Positions 16,733 through 24,979 of a DNA stretch of 64,000 bases are shown here, one piece after another (position 1 is the first letter of the stretch; each line of letters begins with the position of its first letter). A model generated the notes under the pieces. It made no database searches. It was not told the origin of the DNA and saw only the letters and a list, made by a program, of their open reading frames with translations. The stretch covers positions 17,565 through 81,564 of the forward strand of contig NZ_CDCE01000035.1 in NCBI RefSeq assembly GCF_000819805.1. The letters are read 5' to 3'. A program made the position numbers and the translations under genes. This stretch comes from Aeromonas diversa CDC 2478-85 (GTDB lineage: Bacteria > Pseudomonadota > Gammaproteobacteria > Enterobacterales > Aeromonadaceae).

Positions 16733-16746
16733 ATTTCGCGCGAAAT
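16733..16746. repeat. 14-base perfect palindrome in the glyQ-tag gap
   Basis: ATTTCGCGCGAAAT lies 8-21 bases upstream of the glyQ start codon. Its symmetry suits a dimeric repressor or a small mRNA hairpin, but no regulator is known to me for it. Confidence 0.5.
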
Positions 16747-16806
16747 TGCTGAAATTGAACCGAAAGAGTATACCGTCTGGCATGGTCGGATAATAGGCGA
16801 AATTAC

Positions 16807-17403
16807 ATGAGCACCGAATTGGCCCTACGTTGTGCCTGGGTAACCCGGGATCCCGAATACATCGAGTACCACGATCGGCAGTGGGGGCGCCCGGTGCGCG
16901 ACGGCCGTGAACTGTTTGCCAAGCTCTGCCTCGACGGGCAGCAGGCTGGGCTGTCGTGGATCACCATCCTGAAGCGCACGCCCGGCTACTATCGGGCCTT
17001 CGCCGACTTCGATCCCGTGGCCATCTCCGCCTTCGGCGAGGCCGACGTGGAGCGCCTGATGCAAGACACCGGCATCATCCGCAACCGCCTCAAGGTCGCG
17101 TCGATCATCAAAAATGCCCGCGCCTATCTGGCCATGGAGGCCGAGGGTGTCGACTTTGTCGACTTCCTGTGGGACTTCGTCGGCGGCGCCCCCATCGTCA
17201 ACCTGCGTCAGGGCAGCGGCGATATCCCGGCCACCTCAGCGGAGTCGGATGCCATGTCCAAGGCGCTGAAAAAACGCGGCTTCACCTTCGTCGGCAGCAC
17301 CATCTGTTACGCCTTCATGCAGGCGGTGGGGATGGTGAACGATCATCTGGTGAGCTGCCCCTGCCATGCGGCCTGTCAGGCAGACTGGTCCCCGGCGCCC
17401 TAG
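16807..17403 (+). CDS. tag: DNA-3-methyladenine glycosylase I
   Basis: A 198-residue base-excision repair enzyme that removes 3-methyladenine from alkylated DNA. Typical blocks: [40 protein letters not shown] (with the catalytic-pocket Glu position occupied by Asp/Gln in this reading), [14 protein letters not shown] and the C-terminal [14 protein letters not shown]. The zinc snap is intact: an N-terminal Cys and His (RCAW, YHD) and C-terminal His and Cys ([10 protein letters not shown]). It is followed by a strong bidirectional terminator, so it is transcribed alone. Confidence 0.95.
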   Translation: MSTELALRCAWVTRDPEYIEYHDRQWGRPVRDGRELFAKLCLDGQQAGLSWITILKRTPGYYRAFADFDPVAISAFGEADVERLMQDTGIIRNRLKVASIIKNARAYLAMEAEGVDFVDFLWDFVGGAPIVNLRQGSGDIPATSAESDAMSKALKKRGFTFVGSTICYAFMQAVGMVNDHLVSCPCHAACQADWSPAP

Positions 17404-17420
17404 GGGCGGCGACGATCGTA

Positions 17421-17453
17421 AAAAAACGGGGAGGCCTGCGGCCTCCCCGTTTT
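17421..17453. terminator. bidirectional intrinsic terminator
   Basis: An 11-base stem ACGGGGAGGCC/GGCCTCCCCGT with TGC loop, A-run on the left and T-run on the right, between the convergent tag and isochorismatase-like genes. Confidence 0.92.
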
Positions 17454-17465
17454 GTCAGGCCCGCC

Positions 17466-18011
17466 TCAGTGGCCGAGGGCGGCGCAGATCTCGGCGGTGC
17501 CGAGCAGGCGTGCGAAGGGGCCGGCCAGGGTGGCGTTGTGGTGGGCTATGATGTCGCTCGCCGCGAGTTGCGGGGTCTCCATGCAGGTGTGGGCGTCGCT
17601 CGCCAGCACCACGGCGTAGCCGAGATCGGCGCCGGCCCGGCAGCTGGTGTCGACGCAGTACTGGGTCTTCATGCCGCAGACGATCAGGCTCCGCACCCCG
17701 AGTTCGCTCAGCCACTCGTGCAGGGCGGTGCCGTTAAAGGCGCTGGGGCGCTGCTTGTCGAACACCCGGGCGCCGGGCTCCAGGGCCAGCTCGGGCAGCA
17801 GTTGCCAGGCCGGGCTCCCCTCGGCGATGGGGCTGCCGGCGGGTCCGGTGTGGCGCACCGCCAGCACGGGGTGGCCGGCCGCGTGGACGGTCCGGATCAG
17901 GCGATTGATGTTGGCCAGGGTGGCGCCGCCGGCGTGGGGGGCGTCCGGGCCGTGAAACAGGCCCACCTGCATGTCGATGACGAGCAGGGCGGGGTTAGGC
18001 AGAGATAGCAT
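17466..18011 (-). CDS. isochorismatase-like cysteine hydrolase
   Basis: A 181-residue soluble enzyme of the cysteine hydrolase (isochorismatase-like) superfamily. The catalytic triad is visible: Asp in ALLVIDMQVGLF (residue 13), Lys in FDKQRPSAF (about 86), and Cys in GMKTQYCVDTSCR (about 118), with the usual cis-peptide preceding the Cys region. Family members act on nicotinamide, ureidoacrylate, isochorismate and other amides; the sequence alone does not choose a substrate. It stands alone between two terminators. Confidence 0.87.
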   Translation of the reverse strand: MLSLPNPALLVIDMQVGLFHGPDAPHAGGATLANINRLIRTVHAAGHPVLAVRHTGPAGSPIAEGSPAWQLLPELALEPGARVFDKQRPSAFNGTALHEWLSELGVRSLIVCGMKTQYCVDTSCRAGADLGYAVVLASDAHTCMETPQLAASDIIAHHNATLAGPFARLLGTAEICAALGH

Positions 18012-18202
18012 GGTCTGGGCTCCGTGAGTGGGGGCCTCTTACACTGGCTGGCCGGGGCCTGAACGGCAACTCCGCAGATGGGGCGTGCGCGAAAAAACAG
18101 CATTCGGCACGACCGTTAAGGCCAGCGTCAGACAGTGGCGCAGCCTTGATCTACAATCGACGCCCCGGCACGGTGCCGGCCTGATTTATCTGAGGTTTTT
18201 TC

Positions 18203-18859
18203 ATGCGAGCCAAGACTCTGGTGCCCGTTCTGGCACTGACCATCGCCGTATCCGGCTGTACCACCAACCCCTATACCGGTGAAGAGCAGACCGCCAAGGC
18301 GGTCTGGGGCTCTCTGGCCGGTGCCGCGGCCGGCGCCGCCGTGGGGGCTCTCTCCTCCAGCAAGGGCGATCGCAAGAAGGGGATCCTGACCGGCGTGGCC
18401 GCCGGCGCGGCCCTCGGCGGCGGCATCGGCTACTACATGGACGTGCAGGAGGCCAAGCTGCGCGACAAGCTCAGGGGCACTGGCGTCAGCGTGACCCGCA
18501 GCGGCGACCAGCTGATCCTCAACATGCCCAACAACGTCACCTTCGACAGCTCCAGCGCCCAGCTCAAACCGGCCGGCGCCAACACCCTGTCCGGCGTCGC
18601 CATGGTGGTGGGTGAGTTCGACAAGACCCGCCTCAACGTGGTCGGTCACACCGACAGCACCGGCTCGCGCGATCTGAACATGCGCCTCTCCCAGCAGCGT
18701 GCCGATGCGGTCGCCAACCAGCTGATCGCCAGCGGCGTGGCGGGCTCGCGCATCGCCACCACTGGCGTGGGCCCGTCTCAGCCGGTCGCCAGCAACAGCA
18801 CAGCCGAAGGCAAGGCGCAGAACCGCCGCGTCACCATCACCCTGACCCCGGTGGGCTGA
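18203..18859 (+). CDS. yiaD: OmpA-domain lipoprotein, YiaD-like
   Basis: A 218-residue outer membrane lipoprotein. The lipobox is AVSGCTT (Cys 19). A glycine-zipper region follows (GSLAGAAAGAAVGAL and GVAAGAALGGGIGYYMD), then an OmpA C-like peptidoglycan-binding domain at about 105-218 with NVVGHTDSTGSRDLNMRLSQ and VGPSQPVASN. The Asp and Arg that hold diaminopimelate are present (TDSTG, NRRV). Overall layout matches E. coli YiaD, a multicopy suppressor of a bamB temperature-sensitive defect. GAGG precedes the ATG. Confidence 0.88.
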   Translation: MRAKTLVPVLALTIAVSGCTTNPYTGEEQTAKAVWGSLAGAAAGAAVGALSSSKGDRKKGILTGVAAGAALGGGIGYYMDVQEAKLRDKLRGTGVSVTRSGDQLILNMPNNVTFDSSSAQLKPAGANTLSGVAMVVGEFDKTRLNVVGHTDSTGSRDLNMRLSQQRADAVANQLIASGVAGSRIATTGVGPSQPVASNSTAEGKAQNRRVTITLTPVG

Positions 18860-18885
18860 CAGGGCCGGTCGCCAGGACGAGGATG

Positions 18886-18907
18886 AGAGGGGGCTGCGGC
18901 CCCCTCT
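18886..18907 (+). terminator. hairpin after yiaD, weak terminator
   Basis: A nine-base stem AGAGGGGGC/GCCCCCTCT with a TGCG loop but no T-run after it; it may stabilise the mRNA end rather than terminate. Confidence 0.5.
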
Positions 18908-19217
18908 GTATTGGTCTGGATTCAAGAGGGCACAGATTGCGATCCGGTGCCGAGAGCAGGGTCACAGGGGAAAAGAGAGTTAGGTTGATCCCCTTCAAAT
19001 TTTTCGATAAATATTCGGCTGTTTGCAGATTAATATTTGCATCAGACCCAGGATATCGGGTTATTTTTGGAATGTTGTATTGTTGTGACAGGATGTCGTC
19101 ACCTTTTGCCGTAGGTTGTCTACGTCCCGTCCCCTTGCAGGTGTCAGCCACCTGATCCATTCCTATCGCCTCTCACGACGGGGCGAGCACTCCAGACCAT
19201 AACAAAAGGATGTACAC
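18908..19217. other. intergenic region upstream of the TAXI-TRAP genes
   Basis: About 310 bases without a gene. The middle part (18990-19090) is AT-rich and probably contains the promoter of the TRAP operon, but no hexamer pair stands out. GTGAC and GTCAC flank an eight-base spacer near 19084-19102, a possible operator. Confidence 0.35.
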
Positions 19218-20183
19218 ATGAAGGGATTAACCTTGGCCTGCGCCATCTCTGCTGCCCTGTTTGGCCTGTTGCCTCAGGCCCAGGCGGCCGAGCGCTTCGT
19301 GACCATAGGCACCGGCGGTCAGACCGGCGTCTACTACGTGGCCGGCCAGTCCATCTGCCGCTTCCTGAACCAGGGTGCCAAGACGCACGAGATCAAGTGC
19401 AACGCCCCGGCCAGTGGTGGTGGCGTGGCCAACGTCAACGGCATTCGCAGCGGTGAGTACAACTTCGGCATCATGCAGTCGGATCACCAGTACAAGGCCA
19501 TGAAGGGTCTGGAGCCGTTCAAGGCGGAAGGGGCCATGGAGGATATCCGCGCCGTCTTCTCCCTGCAGAGCGAAGTGTTCACCATACTGGCCCGCAAGGA
19601 TGCCAAGATCGCCGGCTTCGACGATTTGAAGGGCAAGCGCGTCAACATCGGCAACCCGGGCTCCGGCCAGCGCGATACCTTCGAGGAGATCATGAAGGTG
19701 AAGGGGTGGGACAAGTCCGCCTTCAGCCTGGTTTCCGAGCTGAAACCCGCCGAGCAGGCCTCTGCCCTGGGTGACAACAACATCGACGCCATGAGCTACT
19801 TCGTCGGTCATCCGAACGGTGCCATTCAGGAAGCCTCTACCACCACCGATGCCGTGCTGGTGCCGGTCACAGGTCCGGATATCGACAAGCTGCTGGCCGA
19901 GAAGAGCTACTACAGCAAGGCCGAGATCCCGGGTGGCCTCTACAAGGGCAGCCCGAACCCGACCCCGTCCATCGGTGGCAAGGCGGTGCTCTCTACCAGC
20001 GCCAAGACAGATCCGGAAGTGGTCTATCAGCTGACCAAGTCGGTGTTTGACAACCTGACCCGCTTCAAGCGTCTGCACCCGGCCTTCGCCGATCTGAAAG
20101 AGACCGACATGATCAAGGTGGGCCTCTCTGCCCCGCTGCACGAAGGGGCGGTGCGCTACTACAAGGAGCGTGGCTGGATGTAA
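19218..20183 (+). CDS. TAXI-family TRAP transporter solute-binding protein
   Basis: A 321-residue periplasmic protein with a signal peptide (KGLTLACAISAALFGL, cleavage near AQA-AE at residue 24). The first strand FVTIGTGGQTGVYYVAGQSIC is the signature of the TAXI (TRAP-associated extracytoplasmic immunogenic) family. NAPASGGGVANVNGIRSGEYNFGIMQSD and FDDLKGKRVNIGNPGSGQRDTF are also typical. Ligands of this family are often glutamate, glutamine or other carboxylates; here unknown. AAGGA precedes the ATG. It is followed by the fused TRAP permease with a hairpin between. Confidence 0.92.
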   Translation: MKGLTLACAISAALFGLLPQAQAAERFVTIGTGGQTGVYYVAGQSICRFLNQGAKTHEIKCNAPASGGGVANVNGIRSGEYNFGIMQSDHQYKAMKGLEPFKAEGAMEDIRAVFSLQSEVFTILARKDAKIAGFDDLKGKRVNIGNPGSGQRDTFEEIMKVKGWDKSAFSLVSELKPAEQASALGDNNIDAMSYFVGHPNGAIQEASTTTDAVLVPVTGPDIDKLLAEKSYYSKAEIPGGLYKGSPNPTPSIGGKAVLSTSAKTDPEVVYQLTKSVFDNLTRFKRLHPAFADLKETDMIKVGLSAPLHEGAVRYYKERGWM

Positions 20184-20210
20184 TCCGGCTGCGGCTTCGG
20201 ATGTGCCCCA

Positions 20211-20239
20211 GACTCGCTCCTCCTTCGGGGGAGCGAGTC
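20211..20239 (+). promoter_or_regulatory. intercistronic hairpin in the TRAP operon
   Basis: GACTCGCTCC/GGAGCGAGTC with a nine-base loop, 27 bases after the binding-protein stop and 31 bases before the permease start. There is no proper T-run. Hairpins at this place commonly protect the binding-protein mRNA or reduce read-through, so that the binding protein is made in excess; that role is inferred. Confidence 0.6.
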
Positions 20240-20270
20240 TCATTTATTGCAGTACCTACAGAGTCACACT

Positions 20271-22829
20271 ATGCAGCAAACACAACAACAAGAGGCGCTC
20301 TCCGCCGAGGAGCTGATTGCCCAGGACGTGGGGGCCCGCCTGCCGGTCGGCTCCATGAGCTGGGTGATCGCCGGCCTGGCGCTGGTCTGGTCCCTGTTCC
20401 AGCTCTGGATAGCCTCTCCGCTCCCCTTCATGCTGGGGGTGGGAGTGCTGAATGACACAGAGTCACGCTCCATCCATCTGGCCTTTGCCATCCTGCTCGC
20501 CTACCTGGTCTTCCCGTTCGGCCGGCGTTCGCCACGCGATCGGGTGCCGCTGCCGGATCTGGGGCTGGGGCTTATCGGCGCCCTGGTGGCCGGTTACCTC
20601 TTCCTCGCCTATGAGCAGCTGGCCATGCGGCCGGGTAACCTGACCGATCTGGACTTCGCGGTCGCCTGCGTCGGCATCCCGCTGCTGCTGGAGGCCGCCC
20701 GCCGTGCCCTCGGCCCGGCCCTGGCGGTGATCGCCATCGTCTTCCTCGGCTACAGCCTGGCCGGTCCCTGGATGCCCTCCCTGCTGGCGCACCGGGGGGT
20801 GAGCCTGCATGCGCTCGCCAACCACCAGTGGATCACCACCGAAGGGGTGTTCGGCATCGCCCTCGGGGTCTCGACCAGCTTCGTCTTCCTGTTCGTGCTG
20901 TTTGGCGCCCTGCTCGAGCGGGCCGGCGCCGGCCACTACTTCATCCAGCTCGCCTTCAGCCTGCTCGGCCACCTGCGCGGTGGCCCGGCCAAGGCGGCCG
21001 TGGTGGCCTCGGCACTGACCGGTGTCATTTCCGGCTCGTCGATCGCCAACGTGGTGACCACGGGCACCTTCACCATCCCCATGATGAAGCGGGTCGGTTT
21101 CTCCAAGGAGAAGGCCGGCGCCGTTGAGGTGGCCTCCTCGGTCAACGGCCAGATCATGCCCCCTGTCATGGGGGCGGCCGCCTTCCTGATGGTGGAGTAC
21201 GTCGGCGTTCCCTATGTGGAGATCATCAAGCACGCCTTCCTGCCGGCGGCCATCTCCTACATAGCCCTGCTCTACATAGTGCACCTTGAGGCGCTGAAAC
21301 TCGGCATGCAGCCCATCGGCAGCCGCCATCCGCGCACCTGGCTGCAACGCCTGACCGGCTTTGCCTTCGGCGCGGCGCTCATCAGCGGCCTCTCCATGGC
21401 GGTCTATTATGGCCTGGGCTGGCTCAAGCCGGCGCTGGGTGACTATGCCCTGCCGGTGGTGGGCGCCCTGCTGGCGCTGACCTATCTCGGCCTGCTCAAG
21501 ATAGCCGCCAGCAATGCGCCGCTGCCGCCGGAAGACCCGGACAAGCCGCTGGACGATCTGCCCGATACCCGCGCCGTGCTGCTCTCCGGCCTGCACTTCC
21601 TGCTGCCGGTAGTGGTGCTGGTGTGGTGCCTGATGGTCGAGCGCCTCTCCCCGGGCCTGTCGGCCTTCTGGGGCACCGTCATGCTGGTGGTGATCCTGCT
21701 GACCCAGCGCCCGCTGCTGAACTGGCTGCGCACCGACGGTTTGCACGACTATGGCAGCCTGATGGATGGGGTGGTGGACCTGCGCGAGGGGCTGATCGCC
21801 GGTGCCCGCAACATGATCGGCATCGGCATCGCCACCGCCACCGCCGGCATCATAGTGGGGGCCGTCTCCCAGACCGGCGTCGGCCTGGTGCTGGCGGATC
21901 TGGTGGAGTTCCTCTCCATGGGCAACCTGTTACTGATGTTGATGCTGACCGCCCTGCTGAGTCTGATCCTCGGCATGGGGCTGCCCACCACCGCCAACTA
22001 CATCGTCGTTTCCAGCCTGCTGGCCCCCGTGGTGGTCGCGCTGGGACAGCAGAACGGCCTGATAGTGCCGCTCATCGCCGTGCACCTGTTCGTGTTCTAC
22101 TTCGGTATCATGGCCGACGTGACCCCGCCGGTGGGGCTGGCCTCGTTCGCCGCGGCGGCCGTCTCCAAGGGCGACCCCATCAAGACCGGGATCACCGCCT
22201 TCTACTACAGCCTGCGTACCGCGGCGCTGCCGTTCCTGTTTATCTTCAACACCGATCTGCTGCTCATCAACGTGGACTTCGCCCACGGCGTGCTGATCTT
22301 CATCGTGGCCACCATCGCCATGCTGATCTTTGCCGCCGGGACCCAGGGCTACTTCCTGGTGAAGAGCCGCTGGTACGAGAGCGTGCTGCTGCTGCTGGTG
22401 GCCTTCACCCTGTTCCGTCCCGGTTTCTGGATGGACATGGTGCACGACCCCTACCGGGAGACCCCGCCGGCCCAGCTGGCCCAGACCCTGGGCGAGGTGG
22501 ATGCCGACAGCACCCTGCGTCTGCGCCTCGAGGGGCCCGATGCGGTGGGCAAGGTGCGCCGCTTCACCGTGCTGCTGCCGGTGCCGGAGGGCAAGAGTGG
22601 CGAAGAGCGGCTGGAGAAGCTGGGGCTGATGCTCTATGAGCAGGAGGGCAAGACCCTGATCGACAGCGTCACCTTCGGCAGTACCGCCGCCGATCTGGGG
22701 CTGGAGTTCGATCAGCAGATCCTGAGCGTCAAGGCGCCCACGGATCGCGTTCGCAAGGAGTTCATGTGGATTCCCGGCTTCATGCTGTTTGCCCTGGTGG
22801 TCTGGCTACAGCGGCGACGCCGTGTTTAA
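20271..22829 (+). CDS. TRAP transporter permease, fused small and large subunits with DUF3394 tail
   Basis: An 852-residue integral membrane protein. The first about 190 residues correspond to the small four-helix DctQ-like subunit, followed by the large DctM-like subunit (LFVLFGALLERAGAGHYFIQLAF, SSIANVVTTGTFTIPMMK, VNGQIMPPVMGAAAFLMVEY, GMGLPTTANYIV, MADVTPPVGLASFAAAAVS), together a 4TM/12TM fusion of the TAXI type. The last about 140 residues (after FRPGFWMDM) form the DUF3394 tail with a final membrane helix. ATG 20271 was chosen over an upstream TTG. It uses an ion gradient to import the ligand of the preceding binding protein. Confidence 0.92.
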   Translation: MQQTQQQEALSAEELIAQDVGARLPVGSMSWVIAGLALVWSLFQLWIASPLPFMLGVGVLNDTESRSIHLAFAILLAYLVFPFGRRSPRDRVPLPDLGLGLIGALVAGYLFLAYEQLAMRPGNLTDLDFAVACVGIPLLLEAARRALGPALAVIAIVFLGYSLAGPWMPSLLAHRGVSLHALANHQWITTEGVFGIALGVSTSFVFLFVLFGALLERAGAGHYFIQLAFSLLGHLRGGPAKAAVVASALTGVISGSSIANVVTTGTFTIPMMKRVGFSKEKAGAVEVASSVNGQIMPPVMGAAAFLMVEYVGVPYVEIIKHAFLPAAISYIALLYIVHLEALKLGMQPIGSRHPRTWLQRLTGFAFGAALISGLSMAVYYGLGWLKPALGDYALPVVGALLALTYLGLLKIAASNAPLPPEDPDKPLDDLPDTRAVLLSGLHFLLPVVVLVWCLMVERLSPGLSAFWGTVMLVVILLTQRPLLNWLRTDGLHDYGSLMDGVVDLREGLIAGARNMIGIGIATATAGIIVGAVSQTGVGLVLADLVEFLSMGNLLLMLMLTALLSLILGMGLPTTANYIVVSSLLAPVVVALGQQNGLIVPLIAVHLFVFYFGIMADVTPPVGLASFAAAAVSKGDPIKTGITAFYYSLRTAALPFLFIFNTDLLLINVDFAHGVLIFIVATIAMLIFAAGTQGYFLVKSRWYESVLLLLVAFTLFRPGFWMDMVHDPYRETPPAQLAQTLGEVDADSTLRLRLEGPDAVGKVRRFTVLLPVPEGKSGEERLEKLGLMLYEQEGKTLIDSVTFGSTAADLGLEFDQQILSVKAPTDRVRKEFMWIPGFMLFALVVWLQRRRRV

Positions 22830-22837
22830 CCCCGACG

Positions 22838-22862
22838 GGGCGGCCAAACGGCCGCCCTTTTT
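22838..22862 (+). terminator. intrinsic terminator of the TRAP operon
   Basis: GGGCGGCC/GGCCGCCC with an AAAC loop and five T residues, nine bases after the stop. Confidence 0.92.
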
Positions 22863-23184
22863 CGTGGCGCAGGATTGAAATCGACTGGGTATTCAATAGG
22901 TTAAAAAGGGACGAGGGACGCACAAAAGGGCGGCAATTGAGAGCTTTATTCGGTCATTGAGTTTTTTGTGAAATAAAAATTTGAGTAGTGGTGAAAATTT
23001 GAATTATTAGTCTGAGATTATGACGTTTTTTAGATTGATGGTTCAGGGTTTTTCCCGATCCCTGCACGCTGCACTGGCTCGGTGCTGAAACCGTAGCGGG
23101 ATCTGTTACCTCCCCGTTTTGAGAATTAAATGTCGATAGCCCACAATCTGCCCAGTTCAAAATAGCGTTAATTGTGGTTTTATC
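22863..23184. other. AT-rich intergenic region upstream of the SdaC-like permease
   Basis: About 320 bases without a credible gene. A long AT-rich stretch (22940-23040) is the probable control region of the rightward permease. No operator could be named with confidence. Confidence 0.35.
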
Positions 23185-24441
23185 ATGGATATCTCCGTTT
23201 CCTCTCCCGTCACAGCTCCGGTCGACAACCTGAGCCGCTGGCAGCGTCGCGACACCCAGTGGGTGATCAGCCTCTTCGGCACCGCCGTCGGGGCCGGCAT
23301 CTTGTTTCTGCCCATCAATCTGGGGCTGGGGGGGATCTGGCCCCTGCTGCTGGTTGCCGTGCTGGCCGGTCCCATGACCTATCTGGCCCACCTGGGGTTG
23401 ACCCGATTCGTGCTCTCCTCCTCTCGACCCGGTGCCGACTTTACCGAGGTGGCCGAGGAGCACTTCGGGGTGGTGAGCGGCCGCCTCATCTCTGTGCTCT
23501 ACTTCCTCTCCATCTTCCCGATCCTGCTCATCTACGGGGTCGGGCTGACCAACACGGTCGAGAGTTTCATGGTGAACCAGCTCGGCATGGCCATGCCGCC
23601 GCGCGTGCTGCTCTCGGGCGTGCTGGTCTTCCTCATGGTGGCCGTGATGCTGGCGGGGGAGAAGGCGATGCTGCGGGCCTTTGCCTTCATGGTCTATCCG
23701 TTGGCGGCGATCCTGGCGGCCCTCTCCTTCTATCTGATCCCCCAGTGGCAGTGGCCGGCGGGCAGCGATCTGCAGGGGCTCGACTTCGCCAAGACGGTCT
23801 GGCTGGCCCTGCCGGTGACCGTGTTTGCCTTCAGCCACGCCGCGGCCCTCTCCGGGTTTGCCAACGTGCAGCAGCGCCACTACGGTGACGGCGCCGGAGA
23901 GAAGAGCCGCCAGATCCTGCAGCGCACCAGCCTGATGCTGGTCGGCTTCGTGCTCTTCTTCGTCTTCTCCTGTGTGCTGGCCCTGTCGCCGGAGCAGCTG
24001 GCGATCGCCAAGGCGCAGAACGTCTCTGTGCTCTCCTATCTGGCCAACGTGACCGATAACCCGGTTATCGTGACCCTGGGGCCGCTGATCGCCTTCATCG
24101 CCATCACCTCCTCCTTCCTCGGCCACTTCCTGGGTGCACGTGCCAGCCTGCAAAACCTGCTGGCCAAGCAGGGGCTGTCGAGCGATCGCGCCGACAAGGT
24201 GGGCATCGCCTTCATGTTCTTCGCCATCTGGGGCGCTGCCGTGGTCAACCCCAGCATCCTCGGCCTGATGGAGGTGCTCTCGGGGCCGGTGATCGCCATG
24301 ATCCTCTTCATCATGCCGGTGGTCGCTATCTACAAGGTGCCGGCCATGGCCCACCTCAAGCGTCATCGCCTCGCCAACGGCTTTATCCTGCTCACCGGCA
24401 CCCTCTCGGTATCGGCCCTGCTGTTCAGCCTGCTCCGTTAA
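23185..24441 (+). CDS. amino acid permease of the HAAAP family, SdaC-like
   Basis: A 418-residue inner membrane protein with about eleven helices. The first helix reads WVISLFGTAVGAGILFLPI, the family's GxxxGAGILFLP signature. The FAFSHAAALSGFANVQQRHYG and FLGHFLGARASLQNLLAKQG blocks match the serine (SdaC) and threonine/serine (YhaO, TdcC) branch rather than the aromatic branch represented by the gene at 6420. It should import serine or a related amino acid with protons. The ribosome binding site is weak. It is flanked by terminators and is transcribed alone. Confidence 0.85.
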   Translation: MDISVSSPVTAPVDNLSRWQRRDTQWVISLFGTAVGAGILFLPINLGLGGIWPLLLVAVLAGPMTYLAHLGLTRFVLSSSRPGADFTEVAEEHFGVVSGRLISVLYFLSIFPILLIYGVGLTNTVESFMVNQLGMAMPPRVLLSGVLVFLMVAVMLAGEKAMLRAFAFMVYPLAAILAALSFYLIPQWQWPAGSDLQGLDFAKTVWLALPVTVFAFSHAAALSGFANVQQRHYGDGAGEKSRQILQRTSLMLVGFVLFFVFSCVLALSPEQLAIAKAQNVSVLSYLANVTDNPVIVTLGPLIAFIAITSSFLGHFLGARASLQNLLAKQGLSSDRADKVGIAFMFFAIWGAAVVNPSILGLMEVLSGPVIAMILFIMPVVAIYKVPAMAHLKRHRLANGFILLTGTLSVSALLFSLLR

Positions 24442-24455
24442 GGCGGCACAAATAG

Positions 24456-24483
24456 AAAGAGGCGACCCTGGGGTCGCCTCTTT
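24456..24483. terminator. bidirectional intrinsic terminator between the permease and metJ
   Basis: AAAGAGGCGACC/GGTCGCCTCTTT around a CTGG loop, symmetric and with A and T ends, between convergent genes. Confidence 0.85.
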
Positions 24484-24498
24484 GCTATCGGTGAAACG

Positions 24499-24822
24499 TC
24501 AGTCGTTGTCGAACTCTTCGATCTCTTTACCCAGCGCAAGCATGATGGCGAGCGCCTCGGCCGGGATATGGTCTGGCTTGTCCTTGCGCAGATCCTCGTC
24601 GCTCGGCAGCGGTTGGCCGGTGAAGGCGTGCAGGAAGGCTTCACAGAGCAGCTCGCTGTTGGTGGCGTGGCGCAGGTTATTGACCTGACGGCGGGTGCGC
24701 TCGTCGGTCAGCACCTTGAGCACCTTGAGCGGAATGGAGACGGTGATCTTCTTCACCAGCTCGCTCTTCTTGCCGTGCTCTGCATAAGGGCTGACGTAGT
24801 CGCCGTTCCACTCTGTACCCAT
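24499..24822 (-). CDS. metJ: methionine repressor MetJ
   Basis: A 107-residue ribbon-helix-helix repressor that uses S-adenosylmethionine as corepressor and controls methionine biosynthesis genes. The block [21 protein letters not shown] contains the beta strand that reads the operator (KKITVSI). [19 protein letters not shown] and [14 protein letters not shown] are almost unchanged from E. coli; only the C-terminal tail differs. It is divergent from metB, separated by 157 bases containing the MetJ operator, so it probably also represses itself. Confidence 0.97.
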   Translation of the reverse strand: MGTEWNGDYVSPYAEHGKKSELVKKITVSIPLKVLKVLTDERTRRQVNNLRHATNSELLCEAFLHAFTGQPLPSDEDLRKDKPDHIPAEALAIMLALGKEIEEFDND

Positions 24823-24896
24823 GATTCACCTGTTCTCGATTTGGCCGTGACCGCGAATTTTAACCCCTATGGATAGCATTGGCAATCCAACGGCAA

Positions 24897-24928
24897 AGCC
24901 ATTTAGACGTCCAGACATGTTGACGGCT
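24897..24928 (+). promoter_or_regulatory. tandem met boxes, MetJ operator of metBL
   Basis: Adjacent eight-base units relate to the consensus AGACGTCT: AGACGTCC (24905-24912, one mismatch), AGACATGT (24913-24920), TGACGGCT (24921-24928) and a poorer AGCCATTT before them. Two or more tandem boxes are the known requirement for cooperative MetJ binding. Confidence 0.85.
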
Positions 24929-24979
24929 TAGTGACTCTGGTTTAGTGTGATGCCATCCAAGGATGAGAGGAGCAGGCAG

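Noticed and set aside
24969..24979. An upstream ATG for metB at 24947-24952
   Set aside because: It would add residues not found in MetB and begin close to the operator; the start at 24980 has a strong ribosome binding site.
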